Shown: positions 1-5,861, numbered from the stretch's first letter. The stretch is 6,164 bases of DNA from Chloroflexota bacterium (GCA_005889285.1 VBFF01000002.1:1-6164), one strand, 5' to 3'. Program-made: numbers and translations. Notes: generated by a model not told the origin, from the sequence alone.

Positions 1-1
1 A

Positions 2-424
2 CAGTTGCCCGGGCTGGGGCTGGTCGACCTGCATACGGTGCCGGGGTCCCGCCGCAACATCGGCAACATCGTCATCGAGACCAGCGGCCTGGGACTTGAA
101 CCCGCGACGCTGGTTGGCTTCGAGAACCATAGCGGCAAGACCTACCTCGGTACCGGGTTGCAACCGCTTGGCCGGGTGCTACGCGGAGCGGGCAACAACG
201 GGGAGGATGGCTACGAGGGTGTGGTCCGCGGCAATGTGTTTGGAACCTACCTGCACGGATCGTTGCTGCCCAAGAATCCGCACTTCGCGGACCTCCTCAT
301 CGAGCGGGCACTGCAACGGGAGGGGGTCCAGCGGCTCGCCCGGCTAGCGTCGACCGAAGAGCTGGCTGCGCATCAGTCCGTCTCCGAACGCGTGCTGGGC
401 CGGCCGGCCAGCACGCGCTCGTAA
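2..424 (+). CDS. gatD: Lipid II isoglutaminyl synthase, glutamine amidotransferase subunit GatD (3' part)
   Basis: This is the C-terminal part of a class I (CobB/CobQ-like) glutamine amidotransferase. The reading frame is open through the left edge, so the N-terminus, including the catalytic Cys region, lies outside the window. The visible segments GLGLVDLHT, TLVGFENHSGKTYLG, GNNGEDGYEGV and GTYLHGSLLPKNPHFADLL are characteristic of GatD; the His of YLHG (codon 254-256) should be the catalytic-triad His. In characterised systems GatD releases ammonia from glutamine and passes it to MurT, which amidates the D-Glu of lipid II at the cytoplasmic face of the membrane. murT would be expected just upstream, outside the window. 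The C-terminus looks complete and ends at a TAA at 422-424. The last 52 bp overlap the end of the convergent glycosyltransferase gene. The family call is firm; coupling to MurT is inferred from the family. Confidence 0.9.
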   Translation, partial: QLPGLGLVDLHTVPGSRRNIGNIVIETSGLGLEPATLVGFENHSGKTYLGTGLQPLGRVLRGAGNNGEDGYEGVVRGNVFGTYLHGSLLPKNPHFADLLIERALQREGVQRLARLASTEELAAHQSVSERVLGRPASTRS

Positions 425-1506
425 ATCCGGACCGTCTCCTCGGCGGCGGCGCGCCAGCTGTAGAGGCGAGCGCGCTCGATGCCGCGCCGGATCCGCGGGC
501 CCTCAGGCGCGGCGTCCATCGCCGCGACCATCCCGGCCGCGAAGGAGGCGGCGCTGTTGGGATCGCAGAAGATGGCGACCCCGTCGGCGAGCTCCCGAAG
601 AACCGGGATGTCGCTGCACACGACGGTGACGCCGCAGGCCATCGCTTCCAGCACGGGGAGGCCGAAGCCCTCGGCTCGCGAGGCCATCACGACCGCCACC
701 GCTCCGCGATACAGGTCGGCGATGGCATCATCCGGCAGATGTCCTGGTAGCACGGCCGACCCCTGCGGCAGCCGGGAGACCGCGGCCACCACCTCGGGAT
801 GCCGCGGATCGTGGCCGGCAATGACCAGCTGAACGTTGGGCCGCTGGGCGGCGATCCGCCCGAACGCCTCGATCACCAGCGGGACATTCTTGTAGGCCTT
901 CCACTGGCCGAGATAGAGGAAATACGGCGGCCGGATGCCAAAGTACCGCTGCCAGGCTGCCTCCCCCGGCGGATTGCGGAGCGCCTCAAAGCGGCCGTCC
1001 GCGGCCTCGGCAATCGGCACGATCCTCTCCCTCGCGTGGGGGAAGCGGCTCGCGACGTCCGCGGCGGTCGCGCGTGAGGGCGTAATGATGGCGGATGCCC
1101 GCCGCACCGCGTTGCTGATCAGTAGACGGTTGACGCGGCGGGGAAACCAGCCGGAGTGGATCTCGGGAAACCGGTACGAGAACAGGTCGTGGATGGTGAC
1201 GACCGATCGGCCGGGGAAGGCGAGCGGCAGGTTGTAGTGGGGAAAATGCACCAGGCCGGCACGGGCGCGCAGGAGGCGCACCAGCAAGGTCGATTGCTCG
1301 CCGACGCGATAGGGGCTCTCGTTGGCGACCTCGATTCGAGGCTCGCCGCCCAGCATCGCTCGCAGCAGTGCCACATCGTCGGCGGCGGCAAACACGGTCA
1401 GGTGACCGGACAGGATGCGGGCGATGGCGGGGAGTAGCCCGCTAATATAGCGACCGATGCCGAGGGACCGGATCAGCCGGGCGTCGAACGCGACCTGATG
1501 CTTGAT
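373..1506 (-). CDS. GT4-family glycosyltransferase (GT-B fold, mannosyltransferase-like)
   Basis: This retaining GT-B glycosyltransferase probably transfers a sugar from a nucleotide-sugar donor to a cell-surface glycan at the cytoplasmic face of the membrane. From the GTG at 1393-1395 it has 340 residues. In that numbering, the N-terminal domain contains VVTIHDLFSYRFPEIH (65-80) and ITPSRATAADV (104-114). The C-terminal donor domain contains YLGQWKAYKNV (161-171) and the EX7E motif EGFGLPVLE (242-250), followed by AMACGVTVV. The GTG start would remove the family's first strand and glycine loop. The open frame upstream encodes exactly these (VAFDARLIRSLGIGRY), giving about 377 residues, a normal length. 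No ATG, GTG or TTG lies in that extension. I place the start at ATC 1506-1504, seven bases after a GAGGA ribosome-binding site (1518-1514), but a rare start codon, a mutation or a sequence error are all possible. The sugar and acceptor cannot be told. The 3' end overlaps gatD. Confidence 0.86.
   Translation of the reverse strand: MKHQVAFDARLIRSLGIGRYISGLLPAIARILSGHLTVFAAADDVALLRAMLGGEPRIEVANESPYRVGEQSTLLVRLLRARAGLVHFPHYNLPLAFPGRSVVTIHDLFSYRFPEIHSGWFPRRVNRLLISNAVRRASAIITPSRATAADVASRFPHARERIVPIAEAADGRFEALRNPPGEAAWQRYFGIRPPYFLYLGQWKAYKNVPLVIEAFGRIAAQRPNVQLVIAGHDPRHPEVVAAVSRLPQGSAVLPGHLPDDAIADLYRGAVAVVMASRAEGFGLPVLEAMACGVTVVCSDIPVLRELADGVAIFCDPNSAASFAAGMVAAMDAAPEGPRIRRGIERARLYSWRAAAEETVRIYERVLAGRPSTRSETD
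385..421. repeat. Inverted repeat inside the overlapping ends of two convergent genes
   Basis: Positions 385-398 pair with 408-421: 13 of 14 pairs match, the mismatch being 388/418. The loop is 9 nt and itself contains the palindrome CCGGCCGG. The repeat lies wholly inside the coding ends of both gatD (+) and the glycosyltransferase (-). There is no T-tract on either side, so it is not a classical intrinsic terminator. A stem of this strength between convergent genes could still stop or stabilise both transcripts. The pairing is seen directly; the function is inferred. Confidence 0.6.
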
Positions 1507-1513
1507 CTGCGAA

Positions 1514-1543
1514 TCCTCGGAGGTGACGATTCATAGGATTATC
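1514..1543. promoter_or_regulatory. Compact divergent start region with two ribosome-binding sites and a -10-like box
   Basis: The two divergent glycan genes are separated by only about 26 bp. On the plus strand GGAGGTGA (1519-1526) is a strong Shine-Dalgarno sequence facing the membrane protein gene. On the minus strand GAGGA (complement of 1514-1518) faces the glycosyltransferase. The complement of 1538-1543 reads GATAAT, matching the -10 consensus at 5 of 6 positions; it would give a roughly 25 nt leader for the glycosyltransferase mRNA. I see no good -35 element for it and no convincing promoter for the plus-strand gene. Confidence 0.4.
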
Positions 1544-2861
1544 CACTGCAACTGACCGCAGTACCACGCAGGGTCCGCCAGTCGCCCCCGGCCCGGCCGC
1601 CCATCGCCTGACGCTGGGGTGCGCCGCGGCAACCTGCGCACTTACCCCCGCCTACACGATTCGGTGGCACGTCGGCTTCTATCCGACGACGCTCCTGGAA
1701 GCTGCCATCCTCGTCACCATCGTCGTCTTCATCCTCGAGAGCCTGCCGCGCCGGCCGATCGTCCGGCGCACCGGGTTCGACATTCCGATCCTCCTGTTCG
1801 TCCTGGCGGGAGCAATTTCCGTCGTCGTGTCCTCCGATCACCGGGCGGCGCTGGGTCTCTACCGAGCGTACTTCCTCGAGCCGGCAGCCTTTTTCTACGT
1901 GCTCGTCGCGGTCGTCACCACGCCCCGTCGCGCCAGCCTGATCCTTGCCGGATTTGGCCTTGCGCTCACAGCCCTTGCCATCCCCAATATCGAGGTGACG
2001 CTCAAGGCGGCACAGAACCACACGCTGAACGTGGCGGGGACGCCACCGGTCGCCATCTACACCGTGTCCAACGCGGTGGCGCTCTTCGAGGTGCCGGTGA
2101 TCGTGGTCGCGGCCGCCGTGATGCTGTATGGCACGACGTGGTTCGAGCGCGCGATCGGCGCATTCATTGTCGGACTCGGGACCCTGTCGGTCTTACTGAC
2201 CTTTTCGCGCGGGGCCTACCTGGCGCTGTTCGTGGTGGCCATCGTGCTGGCCCTGACGCACCGGCTTCGAATCCTGCTGCTCGTTCTCGTCGTGGTCGTC
2301 ATCGCTGCCGCCCTGCGCCTGCCGGGCGTGACCAAGCGAATCGCCCAGGAGTTAAATCTCAGCGATCCGCGCAACTCCCTGTTCCCTCGTTTTCAGTTAT
2401 GGGGCGTGACCATGCGAATGCTCGCGCACCGTCCGATTTTCGGCTCCGGCTTGTCGGGCTTTGCGAGCGCCATCAACCCCTACCGCAACGGCTACGCCGA
2501 GCTGCAGATCTATCCCCACAACATCCTGCTGAACTTCTGGACGGAAACGGGCCTCCTGGGCCTGGTCGCCTTCGGCTGGCTGATGGTAAAGACTGTCATC
2601 GCCACGCTCGCCGGGTGGCTCCATGGATCCTCGGGCTGGCGCCCGTACCAGCTGGGTGTGCTGCTCTTCGTCGTGGCGGTCCTGGCCCACGGCCTCGTCG
2701 ACGTTCCCTTCTTCAAGAACGATTTGAGCCTCCAGTTCTGGGCCTTTCTGGGCCTTGCCGCCGCCGCGACCCGGTGGGACCCGGCGCTGAAGCCGGCTGG
2801 AGCCCCGACGCCGCTCCGTTATAAGGGGAATGACGAACGGGGCCGACCCGACCACCGCTGA
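1533..2861 (+). CDS. O-antigen ligase/polymerase-like polytopic membrane protein (Wzy/WaaL type)
   Basis: This is a multi-pass membrane protein of the O-antigen ligase/polymerase superfamily, which joins or polymerises lipid-linked glycans on the outer face of the membrane. Taken from position 1533 it has about 442 residues and roughly ten hydrophobic segments. Family hallmarks are FSRGAYLALF (Arg near residue 226), the periplasmic-loop motif YPHNILLNFWTETGLLGL (His near 329, Glu near 338) and a late HGLVDVPFFKNDL segment. The first canonical start in this frame is GTG 1827. Starting there would lose TPAYTIRWHVGFYPTTLLEA and the first two membrane segments, which look conserved. The frame is open back to a TGA at 1524-1526, so I place the start near ATA 1533, nine bases after GGAGG (1519-1523). 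CTG at 1608 or 1614 is an alternative. The choice is tentative. Its 3' end overlaps the histidine kinase gene by 32 bp, suggesting co-transcription. Ligase and polymerase cannot be separated by sequence here. Confidence 0.85.
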   Translation: MGLSTATDRSTTQGPPVAPGPAAHRLTLGCAAATCALTPAYTIRWHVGFYPTTLLEAAILVTIVVFILESLPRRPIVRRTGFDIPILLFVLAGAISVVVSSDHRAALGLYRAYFLEPAAFFYVLVAVVTTPRRASLILAGFGLALTALAIPNIEVTLKAAQNHTLNVAGTPPVAIYTVSNAVALFEVPVIVVAAAVMLYGTTWFERAIGAFIVGLGTLSVLLTFSRGAYLALFVVAIVLALTHRLRILLLVLVVVVIAAALRLPGVTKRIAQELNLSDPRNSLFPRFQLWGVTMRMLAHRPIFGSGLSGFASAINPYRNGYAELQIYPHNILLNFWTETGLLGLVAFGWLMVKTVIATLAGWLHGSSGWRPYQLGVLLFVVAVLAHGLVDVPFFKNDLSLQFWAFLGLAAAATRWDPALKPAGAPTPLRYKGNDERGRPDHR

Positions 2862-4236
2862 CTACTCGGTTGTCGTCCGCGACAGCCAGTCGGCCATCCT
2901 GGCCAGCGCGGAGCGGATCACCGTGGTCGGCCGCTGGGTGGTGCTGGCCGCCGCCGTCATCCTCAACCACTTCGGCAACCGCAACTCCCAGGCCTCCGTC
3001 CTGGTGGTCGACACCGTCCTCTTCGGCTGGGGCCTGGTCAACCTGGTGGTGTCGGTGGTTCTGGTGCGCGGCTACCGACCGGGGCGCTGGTTTGGCTTTC
3101 TCACCACCGGCATCGACCTCCTGGTCGCGACCAGCATCCTCTATTTCTCCGGCGGGTATGGCGCCCCAACCGATTTCTCGCTGCTCTTTTACCTGCTGAT
3201 CATTGCCTCGGCCGTCCGGCTCGGACTGCCGGGAGCGCTCGCCACGGCGATCGTCGTGTCACTGCTCTACGTCGTGATCGGAGGGCTCACCGGGTTCGCC
3301 TCGGTGTCGCCACCGCCGGGCTTCGTCATCGGTCGCGTCTTTCTCTTCCTCTTCGTGGCCCTGGTCGCCGGGCTGCTGGTCGGCGATGTGCGGACCCGGC
3401 TGGACCGCGCGCTGCGCACGGCGATCGAGCGCGCCACCCAGCTCGATGAGACCCGCCGTCGCGAAGCGCTGGAAAAAGAACGGGTCGAGCGATTGGAAGA
3501 GATCGACCAGGTCCGCTCCGACTTCATCTCGATGGTGGCCCACGAGCTGCAGACGCCGCTGGCGAGCATCAAGACCCAGTCGGAGACGCTGCTGACACAG
3601 CAGCACCGGCTCGACCAGGAAACCCGCAGCGCGCTGGTGGACGGGATTCATCGCAGCGCCGCCAGCTTGACCGACCTGGTGCAGGACTTCGCCGCCGTCA
3701 ACCGCATCGAGAACAACCAGTTCAATTACCACTTCGAGAAGATCGACCTGGCCGAATTCGTCAAGGAGGTGGTCGATCTCTTTCCCGTGGACCCGCGCCG
3801 CTATCCCATGCGGGTGCGCGTCGAGCCGGGCCTCGAGGTGCGCGGCGATCGCCGCCGGCTGCAGCAGGCGCTGCTGAACCTGCTGAACAACGCCGTCAAG
3901 TATTCGCCGCGGGGCGGCAACATCGCCGTCATCGCGGCGCCCACCAAAGAGGGCGAGGCGAAGGTCTCCGTCCATGATGAGGGGATCGGCATCCGCGATG
4001 AGGACATTCCCAAGCTCTTCAACAAGTTCACCCGCCTGTTCGACAAGCGGGCGATGAACATCGGGGGGTCCGGACTGGGCCTCTTTATCACCCGCTCGAT
4101 CGTCGAGGCCCACGATGGCCACATGGCGGTGGAGAGCGAATGGGGCAAGGGCTCGGCCTTCAGCTTCGTTCTACCCCTGTGGCAGCCATCCGCGTCCTCG
4201 TCGTCGACGACCACGCCGTCTTCTGCGACGCCCTAG
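2830..4236 (+). CDS. Membrane-bound sensor histidine kinase (HisKA/HATPase_c)
   Basis: This 468-residue sensor kinase autophosphorylates on His and passes the phosphate to a response regulator, presumably the next gene. About five or six hydrophobic segments span residues 30-185 with very short loops. There is no sizeable extracellular domain, so sensing is probably within or at the membrane. A charged helix (about 187-228, rich in Arg and Glu) follows, probably a signalling coiled coil. The H-box is VAHELQTPLASI with phospho-acceptor His238; Gln replaces the common Arg of HELRTPL. The ATP-binding domain has the N-box NLLNNAVKYSP (Asn354), G1 DEGIGI (383-388), F-box LFNKFTRLF and G2 GGSGLGL (412-418). 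The domain ends near residue 450; the Ser/Thr/Pro tail WQPSASSSSTTTPSSATP is encoded where the regulator gene overlaps. ATG 2830 lies inside the end of the upstream gene with no well-spaced ribosome-binding site, so translational coupling is likely. The signal is unknown. Confidence 0.93.
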   Translation: MTNGADPTTADYSVVVRDSQSAILASAERITVVGRWVVLAAAVILNHFGNRNSQASVLVVDTVLFGWGLVNLVVSVVLVRGYRPGRWFGFLTTGIDLLVATSILYFSGGYGAPTDFSLLFYLLIIASAVRLGLPGALATAIVVSLLYVVIGGLTGFASVSPPPGFVIGRVFLFLFVALVAGLLVGDVRTRLDRALRTAIERATQLDETRRREALEKERVERLEEIDQVRSDFISMVAHELQTPLASIKTQSETLLTQQHRLDQETRSALVDGIHRSAASLTDLVQDFAAVNRIENNQFNYHFEKIDLAEFVKEVVDLFPVDPRRYPMRVRVEPGLEVRGDRRRLQQALLNLLNNAVKYSPRGGNIAVIAAPTKEGEAKVSVHDEGIGIRDEDIPKLFNKFTRLFDKRAMNIGGSGLGLFITRSIVEAHDGHMAVESEWGKGSAFSFVLPLWQPSASSSSTTTPSSATP

Positions 4237-4838
4237 CCACCATCCTCCGTACCGAGGCCGACATCGAGGTGGTCGGCAAGGGTGGGACCGTCCAGGAGGC
4301 GATCAACGCCGCCCGCGCGCTCGGCCCCGACGTGGTGCTGCTCGACGTCCACATGCCGGACGGCTCGGGGATCGAGGCGGCAGCCGCCATCAAGAAGGGG
4401 CGTCCCCAGACCCAGGTCGTGATCCTGACGAGCGACGAAGAGGAGTCGGTGCTGCAGTCGGCGATTCAGGCCGGCGTGACCGGCTATCTCAGCAAGCACG
4501 AGACCGCGGCCCAGGTGGTGCAGGCGGTGCGCAGCGCCGCGAGGGGGGAGGCGCTGATCGCGCCCTACATGCTGGCCCGGCTGTTGCGTGGTCTACAGAA
4601 GAAGGATGAACGGGGACCAGCCACGCCGCTCACGCCGCGCGAGCTGGAGGTGCTGCGCGAGCTCTCCCTGGGGCACGACAACGAGTCGGTCGCGAAGACG
4701 CTGAAGATGTCGCCCAATACCGTGCGGACCCACGTGCAGAACATCCTCTCCAAGCTCAACGTCCATTCCAAGCTCGAGGCGGTTTCGCGCGGCATTCGCG
4801 AAGGCTGGATACGGATTCCGCAGGAGCCGGCGGCCTGA
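4140..4838 (+). CDS. NarL/FixJ-family response regulator (receiver plus LuxR-type HTH)
   Basis: This is a DNA-binding response regulator, almost certainly the partner of the overlapping kinase. Counting from ATG 4140 (232 residues), the receiver has the acidic pair Asp23-Asp24 (VLVVDDH), phospho-acceptor Asp69 (LLDVHMPDGSG), switch Thr97 (ILTSDEEES) and Lys119 (GYLSKHE). The C-terminal LuxR-type helix-turn-helix runs from about 152 to 214 (TPLTPRELEVLREL, then SPNTVRTHVQNILSKL). The start is uncertain. ATG 4140 has GGTGGAG ending five bases upstream, but adds a 13-residue leader. GTG 4179 gives the usual receiver N-terminus (AAIRVLVVDDH) but has no obvious ribosome-binding site. The overlap with the kinase gene is 97 bp or 58 bp respectively, so production is probably coupled. 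Target genes are unknown; the flanking glycan, pilin and lipoprotein genes are candidates by position only. Confidence 0.93.
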   Translation: MGQGLGLQLRSTPVAAIRVLVVDDHAVFCDALATILRTEADIEVVGKGGTVQEAINAARALGPDVVLLDVHMPDGSGIEAAAAIKKGRPQTQVVILTSDEEESVLQSAIQAGVTGYLSKHETAAQVVQAVRSAARGEALIAPYMLARLLRGLQKKDERGPATPLTPRELEVLRELSLGHDNESVAKTLKMSPNTVRTHVQNILSKLNVHSKLEAVSRGIREGWIRIPQEPAA

Positions 4839-4870
4839 GCGGTGCGTAGCGATACCGGCCAATCGGGGCA

Positions 4871-4898
4871 TCGACCCGTGCCACGGCGCCGCTACGAT
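4871..4898 (+). promoter_or_regulatory. Putative promoter of the Flp pilin gene, possibly leaderless
   Basis: TCGACC (4871-4876, 4 of 6 matches to TTGACA) is followed after 16 bp by TACGAT (4893-4898, TANNNT type). The pilin GTG begins at 4908, nine bases after the -10 box. Transcription would therefore begin within a few bases of the start codon, giving a leaderless or nearly leaderless mRNA. It would let the pilin be transcribed apart from the two-component operon. This is prediction by eye. Confidence 0.45.
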
Positions 4899-4907
4899 GG
4901 GGCCGCG

Positions 4908-5054
4908 GTGAAGAAGCTCAAGCGTGGGCAGGGCTACACCGAGTATGGCCTGATCCTCATGCTGATCGGCCTGGTGGTGATCGGTGCCCTGACGCTGATG
5001 GGGCAATCGCTCCACGAGCTGTGGCACAACATCACCACAGCAATGCCGCGCTAA
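4908..5054 (+). CDS. Flp/Fap-type (class IVb) prepilin
   Basis: This is a very short prepilin. From GTG 4908 it has 48 residues: a basic leader (KKLKRG), then QGYTEYGLILMLIGLVV and a continuous hydrophobic helix, ending in a short polar tail. The class IVb cleavage pattern is clear. Cutting after the Gly of KRG puts Glu at +5 and Tyr at +6, and leaves a mature pilin of about 41 residues. Flp pilins are processed by TadV/CpaA-like prepilin peptidases and assembled by Tad machinery, none of which is in this window. The frame extends upstream to another GTG at 4842, but that would put a non-hydrophobic, Arg-rich stretch before the leader, so I prefer 4908. It is followed at once by a strong terminator, so it ends its transcription unit. 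Confidence 0.8.
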   Translation: MKKLKRGQGYTEYGLILMLIGLVVIGALTLMGQSLHELWHNITTAMPR

Positions 5055-5073
5055 CGCTGACCGGGGCGTTCAT

Positions 5074-5106
5074 GAACGGGCCGTCTCGCTCCGGCCCGTT
5101 CTTTTT
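5074..5106 (+). terminator. Rho-independent terminator after the pilin gene
   Basis: A perfect 10-bp stem (GAACGGGCCG, 5074-5083, with 5092-5101) encloses an 8-nt loop and is followed by TTTTT (5102-5106). It begins 20 bp after the pilin stop codon and should end plus-strand transcription. On the minus strand no T-run follows the stem, so it should act weakly, if at all, on the convergent lipoprotein gene. Confidence 0.9.
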
Positions 5107-5136
5107 GTCAGAGAGACCGAGGTTCCTCGCTTGCGG

Positions 5137-5778
5137 TTATGGCGTCGCCGCCACGTCGACAACCAGTCGGAACGGTGAGGTCAGTGTGGTCACTCGGATG
5201 CACGGCGTGCCCTGGATTCCGAGAGCCCACTGCTGGTACCCTTCGAAGTTCTCGATTTGTCGCGCCTCGCGAAGGATGGGGAAGTTCGGTTTGAAGGCGA
5301 ATGGCCCTGAATATGACGTCCAGTTGACGATGGGATGCATCACGATCAGGACTCCGTTCGTTCCGCTCAAGGTGACGGTCTGACCCTTCGGGCTGTCCGT
5401 GAATGAGGTGCCACTCCGGCCCTTCACCGAGTAGGCGGGAATCGGCCCGTTGAACTCGATGACAAGGCGGTCGTAGCCGTCATGCTGGCCGACGCGAACG
5501 GCCACGACTTCTGAGCCGTGCTGTTCTGAGCCGCCGCTGGCATCCGCGCAGGAAAACACCGGCAAGGGTTGGGGCGTTGGCTCCGGGGACGGCGTCGCAG
5601 TCGGACTGGCGCCCTCTTGCGGACTCGGGGTGGCAGTCGGCAAGGAGGAAGCGCTTGGTGTCGCCGTGGGGCTGGACGCCCCTAGCGTTGTCGAGTTGCC
5701 TCCGCACCCGACCAGCGTCAAGGCAAACGAAACAGCGATGATCCGCGCGGCTCGGCTTGTAACGTGGGACGTTTTCAT
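5137..5778 (-). CDS. AMIN-like domain lipoprotein
   Basis: This 213-residue exported lipoprotein has a basic N-region, a hydrophobic stretch (IIAVSFALTLV) and a lipobox with Cys25 (LVGC|G), so it should be lipid-anchored on the outer face of the cytoplasmic membrane. A low-complexity Ser/Thr/Pro linker (about 28-73) holds three PTATPS units at residues 37, 47 and 59, which look like a wall-spanning spacer. The C-terminal domain (77-213) carries VVAVRVGQHDGYDRLVIEFN, an Ile-Pro-Ala-Tyr turn and a closing FRLVVDV strand. This matches the AMIN-like domain of actinobacterial and chloroflexotal lipoproteins, related to the AMIN cell-wall or glycan-binding fold. Cys77 and Cys193 bracket the domain and could form a disulfide. 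ATG 5778 is the natural start, just ahead of the signal peptide, with a weak GAG-containing ribosome-binding site. No partner gene is adjacent. The exact ligand is unknown. Confidence 0.82.
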   Translation of the reverse strand: MKTSHVTSRAARIIAVSFALTLVGCGGNSTTLGASSPTATPSASSLPTATPSPQEGASPTATPSPEPTPQPLPVFSCADASGGSEQHGSEVVAVRVGQHDGYDRLVIEFNGPIPAYSVKGRSGTSFTDSPKGQTVTLSGTNGVLIVMHPIVNWTSYSGPFAFKPNFPILREARQIENFEGYQQWALGIQGTPCIRVTTLTSPFRLVVDVAATP

Positions 5779-5781
5779 GTT

Positions 5782-5861
5782 CTCGTCTATCTAGACGCCG
5801 CCAGTGGTCTAAGCGGGTGAATCGACCAAATACCATGCCCTCCCAATCCTGTTTAGACGAG
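5782..5861. promoter_or_regulatory. Cluster of TAGAC(G) elements upstream of the lipoprotein and tRNA genes
   Basis: Four copies of TAGAC lie in 80 bp. CGTCTA (5784-5789) and TAGACG (5792-5797) form a palindrome with a 2-bp centre. GGTCTA (5806-5811) is a third, inverted copy, and TAGACG (5854-5859) a fourth. The outer pair forms an 8-bp inverted repeat, CTCGTCTA (5782-5789) with TAGACGAG (5854-5861). The inner palindrome sits just before the lipoprotein start codon, and the last copy overlaps the expected -35 zone of the tRNA promoter. A dimeric regulator's operator is possible. The repeats are seen; the role is inferred. Confidence 0.35.

Noticed and set aside
1523..1555. A GTG with a short reading frame in the divergent start region
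   Set aside because: It stops after ten codons and does not lead into the ligase frame; its bases are better explained as part of the GGAGGTGA ribosome-binding site.
1539..2021. A 160-codon minus-strand frame
   Set aside because: It is rich in Asp, Glu, Gly and Arg, as expected for the complement of hydrophobic membrane-protein codons; no motif supports it.
1619..2824. A long plus-strand frame (about 400 codons) overlapping the O-antigen ligase-like gene
   Set aside because: Its translation is Arg/Pro/Ala-rich with no recognisable motif, whereas the overlapping frame has clear membrane segments and family motifs; it is a high-GC shadow frame.
3259..4122. A 287-codon minus-strand frame opposite the histidine kinase
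   Set aside because: It is the antisense shadow of a gene with all kinase motifs intact; the composition is biased and no domain is recognisable.
4842..4907. An N-terminal extension of the pilin frame from GTG 4842
   Set aside because: It puts an Arg-rich non-hydrophobic stretch before a normal prepilin leader and would run through the predicted promoter; GTG 4908 gives a standard Flp prepilin.
5118..5129. The palindrome CGAGGTTCCTCG between the pilin terminator and the lipoprotein stop
   Set aside because: It has 5-bp arms with a 2-nt centre and no T-run on the minus strand; chance occurrence in GC-rich DNA is likely.
5021..5383. A 120-codon plus-strand frame opposite the lipoprotein
   Set aside because: It runs through the pilin end and the intrinsic terminator and lies antisense to a well-supported gene.
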